Positions 52,163-63,940 of a stretch of DNA of 64,000 nucleotides are shown here, in pieces (the first letter of the stretch is position 1; the number at the start of each line of letters is the position of its first letter). Source of the DNA: Spizellomyces punctatus DAOM BR117 (lineage: Eukaryota > Chytridiomycota > Chytridiomycetes > Spizellomycetales > Spizellomycetaceae); the NCBI RefSeq assembly GCF_000182565.1, contig NW_015971541.1, positions 1,373,039 through 1,437,038 of the forward strand, in the 5' to 3' direction. Position numbers and translations under genes: made by a program. The notes below the pieces were generated by a model. The model made no database searches. It worked only from the letters and a program-made list of their open reading frames with translations, and was not told where the DNA came from.

Positions 52163-53832
52163 TCAGAGAACGCTCAAAATCGTTGCAACAACGCCGGCTG
52201 CAAGCGTCACAATTCCGGCTTGCAAAGAACCTGCACCATTTCCTTTTGTGTTGGAGTTTGCGCTGCCAGAACCGCCACCGGTTTTGTTGACGGCATTGAG
52301 GGACGCGGGATCCAAATTGATTGGCCGGGCACTGTCATTCCATTTGCAGGCATCTGACGTGCAGAGGCATTTGCAGCCGACAGGGTCCCACCAGAGGGTG
52401 TCGCACGTGGTTGGGAGACGGCAGCGTGTGGATGTGCTCTGCGGTGATGGATTCGCCAGACTAGGATAAGCCGACGGGCAGCCGTAGCATGTCTACGTAA
52501 ATTATCCTTTAGTCATGCTAAAGCGTAGACTTCATACTCCGTATTATGTCCTTACCCTGAATGGGCCCTCTGGTGGGTTGCAGGCCTCCGGCGCAGCATT
52601 GCCGGTTCCGTTACCGCCCAGCCCATTGCAGATACCAGTCGGGGGCGCTGGGTTGGGTGTGCACGACATGTAAGGTTGCGCGCCCAATTGAGACGCGGGA
52701 ACAGGGTTTTTCATATATTGAATCAGCTGGGCGCCCGTTACCATCCACGTATCAGGTCTCGAGAGTGCATAATCCAAGAATGCTGCAATGGCCGCGAGTT
52801 TGGCAGTCCCGTCTGGAACAGAGGGAGGGACGCCTTTACCCAGCCAGATGGGGTGGACGTACACACCAAATGGCGCCTTTTGTCCGTTGTAGTGCTTATC
52901 AAATGTTGCTTTGTAATCGTTGGTGAGTTGCTCTGGCGTAAGGGACTGTCCTGTTGTGAGCAGGGATGTCACTGTAACCTAACGACAGATATGCACTCAC
53001 CGGGGCAGTCGGAAGTGGATCATTGAAAGGATCCATGAGGTGCTGCTTTCCATCCGAACCCACGAAACCATACATGGGAATTTCCCACAACCCTTTTGTT
53101 TGCATGGTTTGACCACAAAGGTTGATAATGCCCAGACAATCGTTGACAGTGCCATAGTCAAGGGTGTATGGCCAGACGGCATCAGAATCAAAGGCCGACA
53201 TGGAAGTTTCATACTCGAATCCCATCTTGGTCAGCATTTCCAGAGCATCCTTTGTATAGTTCAAGAAGGGAAAGCGGAACCCAGTAATTTTGCCCAACGG
53301 GATACCGGCCAACTCGTTGACCCACTTGCGCATGCCCTCCACTTCGGCATAAGTGCCAGTGAAAGGAGGTGTATGCGTGATGGTGTGATCGGCCACTTCG
53401 TTCCCCTGCGCATACCACTGTGTGACGAGGAACGGGTCGCTAAAGTTGACTTGAGTGTACCACGTCGATTTGACAGTACATCCGTTGGGATTTTTGCGGT
53501 TCAATAGAGACTGTGCCTGCTGCCAAGTTGCTAATAGAAAAGTGTGTCAGCACGAGCATAATGATACCTTTGGTAAATGAGTATGTTTACCTTCTTGAAC
53601 GGCATCGTCAAATGTCAACAAGAGAAACTGAGGGGGATTGGCAACGGGAGGAGCCAAACTCGCACAACGACAAGCGGGCGGCTTGCAAGCATTTGGGTCG
53701 CCTTGATGGGGAAGACTCAACGTGAATCTCCAAAATGACAAACACTCGCCCAACCGTTCTACTTACAGTTGTAGTTTGACAGCTGTGCGGTTACGACCGA
53801 AGACGCCAGCAAGGCAAGAGCGAGAGGACGCA
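52163..53832 (-). CDS. GPI-anchored chitin deacetylase-like protein (CE4)
   Basis: About five exons from ATG 53832. A signal peptide (MRPLALALLASSVVTAQLSN) is followed by a Cys-rich N-terminus (CKPPACRCASL). The NodB/CE4 domain has motif 1 PQFLLLTFDDAVQ (both Asp present), motif 2 EVADHTITH (H-x3-H metal site), motif 3 GFRFPFLNYTKDA and, near its end, VYVHPIWLGKG. A Cys-rich tail follows (TCYGCPSAYPSLA, TRCRLPTTCDTLWWDPVGCK, CLCTSDACKW) and then a Ser/Gly linker with a hydrophobic end (GSLQAGIVTLAAGVVATILS, then VL), typical of a GPI signal. It probably deacetylates chitin at the cell wall; the animal-like architecture of the domain means substrate is uncertain. Confidence 0.88.
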
Positions 53833-54151
53833 TGGCAACCATAATGAAAAGAATAAGAAGCAAGAACCAGTACGAGATCTAGTCTAAAATAACAATAAAA
53901 CGATGAGGTTAAAAAAGAAATGCCCTTGCCTTGGGCGACGGACCCCCGCTGTGGCAAAGCACCCCCACACGGCGTGACGAGGGATCCTGTAAACGGCCGT
54001 TCGCGCCTCCCTTTTTTATTAATTCTTTTAAAGAACGTTCTTTGTCACATGACATATATTCACAACTGTGCCTTATTTTAGTGGCACAGTCATTGTGTAC
54101 CATGCAGCATCGCATTGGGCATTATCACTCTTGTTGAAGTCAGATACCCAA
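53833..54151. promoter_or_regulatory. Bidirectional promoter, deacetylase / RED
   Basis: 319 bases between start codons, with a TCACATGA one-mismatch relative of the palindrome near 54046. No gene. Confidence 0.35.
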
Positions 54152-55867
54152 ATGTCCAAAGGATTGGGACAAGATGACTTTCGAAAACTGTTGGCGACTC
54201 CACGCTCTGTGCTCCAGCAAACACCGCGGGCAGCGCAAACACCTCGACAGACCCCCAGGGCCACCAAGGATGCCGATGGGTTCGCCCAACCGGCACCAGT
54301 GAAGTCCAAAAAGAAGCTCTGGAAACCTCCGAGCAAAGAAGGCGCCTCCCAGTCTGACAATGGGCCAGGGTATCGAGACCGAGCACGAGAGCGAAGAGAA
54401 GGAGCAAATCCAGACTATGAGGAAACGGAGCAAATGCTGGCAGTCTTGAAAGCCAGTGAACAATCCCAAAACGCTGACCGGACCGAAACCGATACAAGTC
54501 TTTCCATTGAGCAGAGCAAATATCTTGGCGGTGATGCCAAGCATACTCATCTAGTGAAGGGTCTTGATTATGCGCTGTTGGAAAAAGTCCAACGAGAGTT
54601 GCAACAGAAAGATGCTGAAGAGAAAAAGGAAGAGGAGGCAATACAGTATGTTGAGCAAATCCACGGGGACGGTGGTTCAAAGTTCAACTCTACGTTTGCG
54701 GCAAACATTTACGAATTGGCGGTCAAAAAGGCAAAGGTGCAACCGCCGCTTCGCAATGAACTCTTTATACCGGGAAGGCTGGCCTTTGCTTGGGAACTGG
54801 GAACAATTGACGAAACGGGAGATTACATAGGAACGAGGGATATTCCCACATCGGTAATGCGAAGCAGGGCCGATGTAAAGGGCTACGACCGAAATTTTAC
54901 CATTTCCGGTAGCGATCTGGTGATCGAAAAGGTCGCCTCCGTCGTGGCGTACTTGAGAGAAGGGAGTGGCACGGCTGGTGCTAATCCCAGCGGAAAGCGG
55001 CGAGTGAAACGAAAGGACAAGGAGAAAGGGCAAGCGCAAATTGAAAAGGTAGAGGAACCTGGAACCGCTAAACAGGCCCAGACTGAGGAAGAGGACATCT
55101 TTGCAGACGCAGGGCGGGAGTACACTTTTCAAGTGGAGGACCGAGGGCGTAGACCTGCCGATAGGGTTGTTGGAATGGGCGAATACTTTGACAGTGCTGC
55201 TGTCCTGATGGAGGACAACAAGGAGGCTAGTGATGGGATGGACCTGGACGTGATTGGCCCGGAGTCTGGTAACGCCTTGTCGACAATTCTTCAGGAAAGC
55301 GCAGGAATGCTGGACTCACTACAAGGGGATGGGGCTGCGAAGAAAATGGTTGGATCGTTACAAACCGCGGGCGGAGCAAAAATGCCAACCGACTTGGAGC
55401 AACCTTCCACAGGATCCACAACTGGTCACAAAAGGCAACACTCGGACCTTCTTCCTGCATCCGCTTTGGATGATGTGCAAGAAAACCATCTCGCTGATCT
55501 CGCCGATCTCGACGACTCTGCAAGTGACGCGGAAGGAGCCGATTTGAATCAGATGGACTTGGGTGTACGACAAAACAAGCGAAAACAGTTGACTCGCTTC
55601 GATTTTGATACCGATGAAGAATGGCAAAAGTACAAGGATAAGCAAGTGCATTTACCAAAGGCCGCCTTCCAATTTGGCATCAAAGCGAGTGACGGCCGAC
55701 AGAAGTCGGGACGAAAAGGGGGCGAAGGATCTGGCAAAAAGAAGAACCACGACGCAAAGTTGAACCGTGAATTCCAGCAGTTGAATAAGGTCTTTACGGA
55801 TAAGTACGGAACTGGGCTAGAAGATAGCGGTGGTGGACGTAATAAGAAGCAGAAGCGTGGAAAATAG
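54152..55867 (+). CDS. RED/IK spliceosome protein
   Basis: Intronless, 571 aa, start MSKGLGQDDFRKLLATPRSV. Conserved RED-N block: YRDRARERREGANPDYEETE, SKYLGGDAKHTHLVKGLDYA, LLEKVQRELQ and SKFNSTFAANIYELAVKKAK. The C-terminal RED motif appears as LTRFDFDTDEEWQKYKDKQV and HLPKAAFQFGIKASDGR, followed by a Lys/Gly-rich tail with KLNREFQQLNKVFTDKYG. RED (IK) is a B-complex spliceosome component working with SMU1 in splice-site activation. Its DEW-x-x-Y end and the K-H-T-H-L-V-K-G-L-D-x-x-L-L motif are diagnostic. Surrounding intron-rich genes fit an organism that keeps this metazoan-type factor. Confidence 0.95.
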   Translation: MSKGLGQDDFRKLLATPRSVLQQTPRAAQTPRQTPRATKDADGFAQPAPVKSKKKLWKPPSKEGASQSDNGPGYRDRARERREGANPDYEETEQMLAVLKASEQSQNADRTETDTSLSIEQSKYLGGDAKHTHLVKGLDYALLEKVQRELQQKDAEEKKEEEAIQYVEQIHGDGGSKFNSTFAANIYELAVKKAKVQPPLRNELFIPGRLAFAWELGTIDETGDYIGTRDIPTSVMRSRADVKGYDRNFTISGSDLVIEKVASVVAYLREGSGTAGANPSGKRRVKRKDKEKGQAQIEKVEEPGTAKQAQTEEEDIFADAGREYTFQVEDRGRRPADRVVGMGEYFDSAAVLMEDNKEASDGMDLDVIGPESGNALSTILQESAGMLDSLQGDGAAKKMVGSLQTAGGAKMPTDLEQPSTGSTTGHKRQHSDLLPASALDDVQENHLADLADLDDSASDAEGADLNQMDLGVRQNKRKQLTRFDFDTDEEWQKYKDKQVHLPKAAFQFGIKASDGRQKSGRKGGEGSGKKKNHDAKLNREFQQLNKVFTDKYGTGLEDSGGGRNKKQKRGK

Positions 55868-56310
55868 TTTGGATTCCGATTAATAATTGAGAAGTCTGTT
55901 GCCCCAAAATGCTCATGTAAACCATTCTACACAAACACTGCACGGCGTCGTACATTTATCAGAGTAATTTTGAAAAGCCCTGGATCACGGCTACATGTCT
56001 GCTGACGTACTATTTAGTTGTCTTCTACACCCAAATGTGAGGTTAAGGTCAAGCTAATATTATACAATCCATAACTATTTAGGACCTCCCGTTTTCCTGT
56101 GTGTAGTACGATCCTTTTGCCGCTTGAAATAAGCTCCCAGACGCGGTCTGATCATACTGGGGTAGTGGAATGGCATAGCTCTAACAGAGGTATCCACCTC
56201 AAGCGTGCTGAGCGAATATGTCATACATACAAGAAAAGTGGGTATATTGACACAATTAAAGTGAACATGCCAAAATACCTGAAGCGACTGTAATCTCACA
56301 TTCTATAGCA
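55868..56310. other. Convergent intergenic region, RED / MED28-like
   Basis: About 440 bases with no recognised feature. Confidence 0.4.
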
Positions 56311-57506
56311 CTAGACTAAGAACTCATCAAAATCCAGCTTTTCACTAAGTTCTGCGGGAGGTGTTGGATCAACCTGAGAAAGCTTCTCCTCTTGCGTTAT
56401 GGAAGTCGTATCCCAACTATCAACGAGCTGACTGCCTAATCCCATGGTAGAATCAGTCGTCGGCAAAGTCGTGGTATTGGACGATAGACTAGACATGTCA
56501 AAACCGCCCACATCCAAACTCTCCATTCCGAATCCACCCAGCTCCATTGGAGATGAATCAAGCGAGCCCATGGAATCACCAAACATGTCAAAAAACCCTT
56601 GGGATTGGCTCGCCAACCCCTCCCCTTGTGCAGGTAGCGCGGTATCACTAAGGCTAGTCATTGCAAGAACATCCCCGCCGAGGCCGCTATTTGCACTTAA
56701 ATCATCCAAGATTCCATCCAACTTTGCGGAGGCCTGCACCGGTGGTAGAACGTCTAATACCAAGTCCATATGCGACTCCGTCGGTACTTCAGGTGCGACG
56801 CTATCTCTGGAGCTTAATACAGGTGACAAATTAGGAATTCCGTCTGCTCCTGTCTTGTGGGGGTTATCGTCCACGTCATCCAATTCTGCATAGTCCTCAT
56901 CTACAAAGCGACGGGGAGGGGCCCGACTAGCATACTTTTGTATCAGAGACTCGTCACGATACGAACGGGAGAGCGCCTCGGTAGTCGATGAGGAGAGGTC
57001 GACAAGAGTGGAATGCCAACGCGTTAGCAAGGATGTATACTGGGCGATAGCTGTTGACTTTTGTGTGATATCTTTCTGCAAGTGGGAAATTTCCTATCAT
57101 ATACATGAGCTTTGTTATCTCGTATGTCTTCATATACAAAAAGTGTGCCATACGTGCTGTAGAACGGTGGTCTCGTCGGACATTAGCTGCAAGCGGTATC
57201 GAACGAGATCAGACCGTAGCGCGTTCATATTATCGCGGAGGGATTCCATTGCACTTTCCAGCGCTTTTCAGACGTGAAAAAGTGCATCAGATTAGATAGC
57301 TTACAGAGCTTTTTAGGCCTGTCTGTCTCCTGAAAGACGTGAATTCCGTTGTAGTCACCTTCTGGCTGCTGGCGGCTTGAGTTAGACTCTACCAAAGGAC
57401 TAATTCCCGTGTTGAGCAGGCCAGACCGAGCACTGGCCAAAGTTGCCTGGGCCCGCTCCAACAAAGCCGTCATGCTTCTGGGTGTGGGATATGGAACTGT
57501 GGTCAT
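56311..57506 (-). CDS. Coiled-coil protein resembling Mediator MED28
   Basis: Three exons from ATG 57506 (MTTVPYPTPRSMTALLERAQ). The central region, built across two introns, reads MESLRDNMNALRSDLVRYRL, QLMSDETTVLQH and EISHLQKDITQKSTAIAQYT, then SLLTRWHSTLVDL. Its layout, R-L-Q-L..L..I-x-x-L...I-x-x-K-x-x-x-I-x-x-Y...L-x-x-W...L, follows the C-terminal helices of MED28. After that comes a long acidic, Ser/Asp/Leu-rich low-complexity tail with activation-domain-like LDxIL and FDMFGDS motifs, ending EKLDFDEFLV. MED28 assignment is tentative: it rests on one helical segment, and other head-module subunits share such coils. Confidence 0.45.
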
Positions 57507-57823
57507 CGTGAGTAATGAATTAATGTGGAGGAATGCTCATCTGGGGACATTTAGGCTGAGGTTACCGGACTTGTTGGCATAACAACCAAGCCAGCGCGTA
57601 GGGGCTGGGGAAGCGCGCTCTGCAACCTACAGTGCCGGGGTTGTCATCCCACAGACTAGGAAGCGGAGACTTCTTTTCAACTCTTCTGCTCAACCAAAGT
57701 GGAATTCTCAGGCGGTGTGAGAAGAAATTTCAGCGAGACTGCGCACAATAATTACTACTTTTAATACGCGCAAGCATCGTACAAATCAGACTTTGAACAT
57801 TTTTCGGTCGTGTACGCAATACA
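57507..57823. promoter_or_regulatory. Bidirectional promoter, MED28-like / SCAI
   Basis: 317 bases between divergent start codons. No distinct motif seen. Confidence 0.35.
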
Positions 57824-60619
57824 ATGGCAGATGCCATCGACGGAGGCCATCTCGGCGAGACGGAGCATCAAGGACCGCTAGCAGCTACCAGCAATTCAGA
57901 CCATGCAGCGTTTTCGCCCGGCAGCGCTGACCCAAACGTTGTCATTGCTCAAGGTTAATTTCGTTTCCTCAACCTGACCCGGTGCACCGCGTCGCTTGTT
58001 GCTTATGGTTGCTACCTGTAGAGTTCCAGTACTTGGTGGAAAAGTCGCAACAGCTCTTTGCCGGTCTTAGGTATGCAACCCGAGATGCGAAACCCATATG
58101 TATGGTTGTGATGCGAACGACAATTTCTTAGGGATGTCCCACCCACTGGCCGAAATTGGCAGCCATACTTTCAGCGTACCTTTGAGGTGCTGTGTATTTT
58201 GTGCAATCTTTTGACATGATGTATATATCTTGCTGATTATCAGTATATCGCTACTGATTAGGTATACCAAAAGCTATGGAAATTCCAACAAATGCACAGG
58301 TTGCTGTCGTTATCGTCTGTTTCGCATATGTGGTAACAACATTGGCTGAAACATCGTATAGATCCATTCTTGAAAACAAGGAATATTACGGACTCAAGAG
58401 ATGGGAAATTGGTGAAGTGGCGTCGAAGATTGGCCGTAAGTATGCAGGCATACTCCAGTCCAATTCTTCCATTAGTTGAATAACGCTCCTCACGTTGATT
58501 ACAGAGCTTTACTATCACTACTATCTTCGCACGAGCGAAACCAATTACCTACATGAGTCATGTGTTTTCTATGAGGCCGTGCGCAATCGACAATATTTTA
58601 AGGACGTACTGGAGGCGAATAAGTGAGAGTCGTTTATGGTATCAACTCCATGAGCCGACGGGAACCTGATCTTCTCTCTTCTGTAGTCCTGCGCTGGTTA
58701 TTAAAAAGTTGCGATATTACGCCCGGTTCATTGTCGTGTGCTTGTTCCTCAACCGATATGATATGATACGAAAGCTAATGGAAGAGCTCACTGCGCTCGT
58801 TGATGAGTACACAAAAACTTTCAATCCAAATGACTCGGAGTGGAATGTGGTGTTGTCAGAGATATCGACATTCTTAGAGGTAGCCAGTTGAACATGGTGG
58901 TGGTATTCTAGGATGCTTGATGTTGATAAGGCATTCTGTACCCTGAAGGCTCAGAAGAAAACCACACCCGTTGATCTTGACGGCAACGCGTTGATTGCGC
59001 CAAGCCGGTTGCAAGTGGAAAGGACGCCCAAGTACGACAAGGACGGATCAACGCGGTTACGATTGCAAGAAGCGATCCTTGTGGGAAATTATCAAAATCA
59101 GGTAATGATGGAGAAGTGGAACTTGCATCCCGGTAAATACTAACTCAAGAAATGGCGATGTGGTTGAAATCGGATCTGTAGATCAAATTTTCAGAGTTGA
59201 CCCTTGATATGTACAGGCTGTTACAGTCATTGGAGCGTGAACCGACACTGCTGGCAAGCAGTGGCAGGAGAGGTGGTCCTAGTGACGATGCGGCTGCAGG
59301 GGACAAGAAAGAAGAGGCCCATAATGATGAAGCAATGAAGCCTCCGGGTGTTTCTGGTGGTAATGCTGTTGGTGGAGACAATGCGGCTACACGCAGAACC
59401 AATCCCCACAAGTATCTATTATATCGACCGACATTTGCCCAGTTGATGTATTATATTGCAACCACCTTCAAGGTTTGGCAAGTTCAACTCAGTAACAATA
59501 TGGACTCTATCAACTCAATGCTATTCTCCAGGACATCTCGGATAATTCAGCGTTGCTGCTATATCTTTCTGCCGACGGATCAAAGCGGGCAGTGAAATCC
59601 GACCAGGGCGATTCTGGTAAGTCATCCAGTATCTAGTTCTGGTCATTTCTGGATGACCTTAATGTTCCGTCCAAGTTTTGTCATCTGGCTATTCTGGCGG
59701 GGTGGCTACGGCGGTGAATGTCAAATACGCACGCAAATCTCCAGAGAAGGCAGAAGCTGAACAAACTCCCCTTATTCACTGCCTGCATCCCAACGACTTG
59801 ATTCCATTTACGCGCAAACCAATGTTCGTCATTGTTGATAGTACCAATAGTATCGCCTTTAAGGTGCGTTCATAAACTTTCTGGGAGCCAGCCGTGTGAC
59901 ACAGCTGATCTGACGTTCGTCCATATCTTAGGAATTCCCCAAGGTCTTTGGTCAGCTGTTGGTCTTTCTTATGAGTCCGACCGAGTATCCAGCATCCATC
60001 AAAGGTAAAACGTTGGAGTAAACGCACGATAAAGTAACACCTCAATAACGCCCATGTATGCAGATAATACGCAAATAGGCAGTCTCTTCACCCTCTTCCT
60101 TCACGCCCCAGTAAAAGCATTTGCGTTCATCTCGGATTTGACAGAAATCGCAAAGGATGTTTGGGAGAAGTGCATAGCTCAAATTTCAACCGTCGAGACC
60201 ATTATCGGCGACTTATTTGACAAGGAGCCTGCTCTAGGTAAATTTCATAGAATGATTTAATTGTTTTATATTTCGCGTGAAAACTAATATCCCTCTTTCA
60301 TTTTAAAGATAATACATATAAACGCTTTCTTCAAGACGACTTTTTGCGACAGTTCTTGATACGATATGTCTTGTGTGATGCATTGCTTCATGCACATAAC
60401 AGCTTCAAGGATCCTCAGGTAGTATTATCTGCGGCTTCAGTACTTCTCACTAGCTAATATGACGCTTCTCAAAACCAGCATTTCCCATCGTGTTTCCCGG
60501 CGCTTGTACCCACGATCGCGACAGCACCTGAACTTACCAGCAAGCTTCAAGAGTTGACAGTGATGGCTGGTGTAGCTAATTTGTACACAATTGCGGCGCC
60601 GACTGATGCTCCACCGTGA
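57824..60619 (+). CDS. SCAI: SCAI-family protein (transcription/DNA repair cofactor)
   Basis: About fourteen short exons. Blocks match human SCAI along its whole length: QYLVEKSQQLFAGLRDVPPT, WQPYFQRTFEVYTKLWKFQQ, LKRWEIGEVASKIGQLYYHY, YLRTSETNYL, VIKKLRYYARFIVVCLFLNR, LTLDMYRLLQSLEREPTLLA, NPHKYLLYRPTFAQLMYYIA, CLHPNDLIPFTRKPMFVIVD, GSLFTLFLHAPVKAFAFISD and FLQDDFLRQFLIRYVLCDAL. Animal SCAI represses MRTF/SRF transcription and, with 53BP1, acts in double-strand-break repair. A Ser/Gly/Ala-rich insert near 59230-59400 is lineage specific. The family is uncommon in the Dikarya genomes I know of, so its presence fits an early-diverging fungus. Confidence 0.93.
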
Positions 60620-61629
60620 TGTGGAATGGTTGGCTTATATAGATCTTTAGTTTGCGATGAGTATTCCAAAGTGCTCTTTTGTGTTTTGTTTTTCTGAAAA
60701 CGTGACGAAGTGGTGCGATCAGCGAATACACAATCTTGTTTTTTTGTTGTAATTTAATGGTTGTCTGAAGTGTTATAGCGGCGTCTGTTCTGTTTTCGGT
60801 ATCTCGCTTGATGTTGGCTGGGGGTCTGAGATATATTACAGCTATTGCGAGAAGCTTGTGAATCATCAATTGTGTTCCGCCGGGGTAGTAAGTAAGCCCT
60901 TTGCCTGCTTTCCCGTTGTTCTATCTAGCATATGTGTGGTCGACATGGTTTAATGGCATTAAAAACAGCTCGAGTATGCTTGACGACGCAAGTGCACTTC
61001 GGGCAGCACGGCCCATGTGTGATGTCGAAAAAGGACTATGAGATCTCACTCTGGATAGCTAATCTAATCGGGAAGATGGTGGTAGGTGGGCACACATTTC
61101 CCTTGGCCATGACAACAACGTAGTGGCAACAAGATCAATCACAGCAGATCCATATAACAGGTCTTTTTTTGCAGCTTGCTATCGCATTTAGTGGGATGTG
61201 CAAAGTAGATGATTGCCATATGTATTCCACTTGGGACAACAACTCACATCTGCGTTTGTCTGCGGATCTTAAGTTTTCAAAAAGGTTACTGGTTCGTTTC
61301 GTCCGCAATTGCTAAAACAAAGTGGTAATCATAGTTTCATCGCAGGTTTGTTTATATTCTAAAAGACCTATTTCACGTCAAGGCTTACACGACGTCCATG
61401 CATGGGGCCCACACACCAAAATGTTGCTTCTGTAGTATACAAGAATCTGCACGAAAGGCTTGCATTCTACCTGGACACAAAAGATAAGAATATGGCGCTC
61501 CTTGACTAGCATTTTGGTAATAGAAACCGAAGTTGATCGAGCGAATGCCAGATGGGTGAGGTAAGCCACGTCCCCGCCACCTCCGCCATGCCATCCTTCC
61601 AGATCTTGCAGTGAACATCACACAATAAA
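60620..61629. other. Largest gene-free stretch (about 1 kb)
   Basis: Between SCAI and the GNAT gene. Small ORFs at 60932-61123 (+) and 61378-61651 (-) have no protein-like pattern. No tRNA fold, terminal repeats or tandem repeats seen by eye. Confidence 0.35.
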
Positions 61630-62921
61630 ATGTCTGAGGACATTTACACATTCCGCCATTTGCAAGACAATGAGGTCGACGCTTTCCTCAATCATTTGGT
61701 GTCAGTCTTTTCGTCGCGGCCTGGTGGTGTACCGAAAGGCCTTTTCGCGGACCATTTTTTGAACGATCCCGACCGTGACCTTGAAGGCATTCGCGTCGCG
61801 GTTCATCCCGGAAATGCGTTGAAGAAGGATGAGGTATGGCGGGGACTATACTATCAATGTTCAGAGCAGTTACTTGTCGTCGAAAGCCGTTATTCACTAC
61901 TGCGTAGATTGTGGGAACAGTTCGTGTCTACCGTCGCACGCTAAACCTCGGTCCTTTTGGTAAACTCTCGTGCGGCGCGATAGGCGACGTTGGAACGTCT
62001 CCAGCTCACGGTGGCAAGGGAATCGCCTCACGACTCATGCGAGAAGCAGAGGCGTATATGATCGATCGGGGCATATCCGTAGCTGTCCTCCACACTGGAT
62101 CTGCAGCAAAGCTGTATGCCAAGCTTGGATGGTGTACCTGCCCGATGCGGATGAGTACCTTGTCCTTTGAAATAGGTGAACTGAAGATCGGAGTAGAGAA
62201 ATGGATGCGGTATGCGCGACCCGTGAATGTCGAGCGCCGAGCAGATGTTAGTTTGATGCGACTGCTACATGAAAAATTTGCCCCCGTTGGCAGCTTTGTT
62301 CGATCTGAAGCGTACTGGAGGGAGTGGGTGAGCGCAGATCCACAGGACACCCGGCGGAAACTTGTCAGACATGTTTTGGAAGCAAGTGTAGACGGAAAGG
62401 TTGTACAGGCATACATGTTCCTGGACATCTCAACACTTGCGGTGCAACAACTTCTGACGTCGGGGAAAGCGGAAACCCCCGTGGTTTCAACCGTACGGGA
62501 GTTCTTTGTGGGTCGTGTTGAAGGGGGTACTGTATCGACTGTACCACGAGAGCAGTTTGTTGGAATATTTGGCGCGCTGCTCTTGGCTGGTGTCAATACC
62601 ATATTTGATGAGAGCATCATTGTTGATTCCATGCAGCTAAAAGTCACCTTCCCGGCCATTCTGATGCCAGAAGCTGCCATGGATGCAATCCGCGATGCTG
62701 ATTTGTACGATTGGTTGGCACCACAGAAACGAGTTTTTTACGAAGACCTGGGGTGGATGTGGAAAGTATTGAGGCCATTCGAGTTGGTCTCCCATGAGGA
62801 AACATGCACCATTACCTCCAACGAGGAATTGGTTCAGAAACTGAAAAATCCCATCAGCATCCTTTCAATTAATAGCGGTCCGATTAACCCCTATGGATTC
62901 CTGAAAACTGACGACTTTTAG
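61630..62921 (+). CDS. GNAT-domain N-acetyltransferase
   Basis: Two exons (61630-61833, 61908-62921) give 405 aa. Start MSEDIYTFRHLQDNEVDAFL. The splice joins GNALKKDE to IVGTVRVYRRTLNLG. GNAT motif A is GAIGDVGTSPAHGGKGIASR, with the acetyl-CoA loop GGKGIAS; then MREAEAYMIDRGISVAVLHT and LYAKLGW form motif B. The remaining 230 residues (FVRSEAYWREWVSADPQD, FFVGRVEGG, FYEDLGWMWKVLRPFELVSH) resemble the C-terminal part of Eis/YBR-like fungal GNAT proteins. Substrate unknown. The donor GAG|GTATGG was preferred because it keeps frame and matches local intron style. Confidence 0.85.
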
Positions 62922-63114
62922 AATTAGCCTAAATGTCCACATAACCACATTTAGTTTAGCTTCATGTACATACGCTAGGTTGAATTGAATTATATTTCGT
63001 AAACGATAAAAGTATGTCTATATATTTGCACTCGTCAAATCCGTCTATGTTCCATGTCCGCGCCATCAAAAGGATGATGCTAGCGGCTTTATACAATAAG
63101 CAACAAACCGCCTC

Positions 63115-63940
63115 TCAGGCTTGCTGCAATTTAACTTCCTCCCCATCGTCTCCAGTTCCTCGTCCACGTGTCCATGCTGCAATCTTTTGTCCATACACAG
63201 CGGGTATCAGGGCCAACGCCGATATGCTCAGCAACTTCAGGACGACATCAATACTTAGGATGTCGGCAAAAGAATTGAGCTGGCTTAAAGTAGCGGCGGC
63301 TTGAACACAAATATAATTATACGGTATCAGGCCTATTTGCACATGGAAATGCAGTTAGCGGGCAGTCGACAAACTCGTTGCATGCGAGAGTATCTTTCCA
63401 AATACATACCAAAGAATATGGAAAGGAAGAATGGCAGAATCGGTACGCCAACAAATGGACTCGCCATATTAAGAAACCTGTCATGAAAATCATAAGTCAC
63501 ATTGCTATACGCCTTCTGCTCAATAAAGATGATCACGAACCAATTTGGAGAAAAGGGAAAGAGGCGCAAAAATAACAGATAATAGAATAGATTTCCTTTC
63601 TCCCGGTTTGTTTCTACCCTTCGCTTTAGGTAGTTGAGATTCGACCGGGCGAACCGTTCCACGATCAACTCTCCCAGGAGATATTGAGAAAGCAAATACG
63701 AAAATGTCGACCCTACTGCTGTAAGGAACGATACGAGAGGGAAGGCCCAAAAACCATACAAGACGCCACCGAGAATATTCTTTCCGTGCGGATTCAGTAC
63801 ATTTCTAACGAAATGCAAGGTTGATAGTGCATCAACTTACCATCAAGGCCGACCCGGGGACCGCAAACGTTTGCTTAAACACGAATACGGTAGTGAACAA
63901 AATGAATACAGGCATAAAGTGCGCTGCAGAATATGATTGT
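63115..63940 (-). CDS. TMEM41A-like VTT/DedA membrane protein, 5' end outside window
   Basis: At least five exons; the first visible one begins after a TTTGCAG acceptor at 63941-63943 and the true start lies beyond 64000. Sequence: MPVFILFTTVFVFKQTFAVP (P-G-S-A motif follows), NVLNPHGKNILGGVLYGFWA, FPLVSFLTAVGSTFSYLLSQ, KRRVETNREKGNLFYYLLFL, RLFPFSPNWFV, then VGVPILPFFLSIFF and IGLIPYNYICVQAAATLSQL, ending VKLLSISALALIPAVYGQ-like helix and a Gly-rich polar tail. F..R..P..PNW and IPYN-(Y/F)-I-C-V-Q are TMEM41A signatures. VTT proteins (TMEM41, VMP1) are ER phospholipid scramblases. The gene converges with the GNAT gene. Confidence 0.88.

Noticed and set aside
54090-54680. 196-aa minus-strand ORF
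   Set aside because: Antisense of the RED/IK coding sequence.
60932-61651. Small ORFs in the SCAI-GNAT gap
   Set aside because: No conserved motif, no splice-consistent extension, no sign of codon bias.
62006-62680. 224-aa minus-strand ORF
   Set aside because: Antisense of the GNAT acetyltransferase; Ser/Arg-rich composition typical of antisense.
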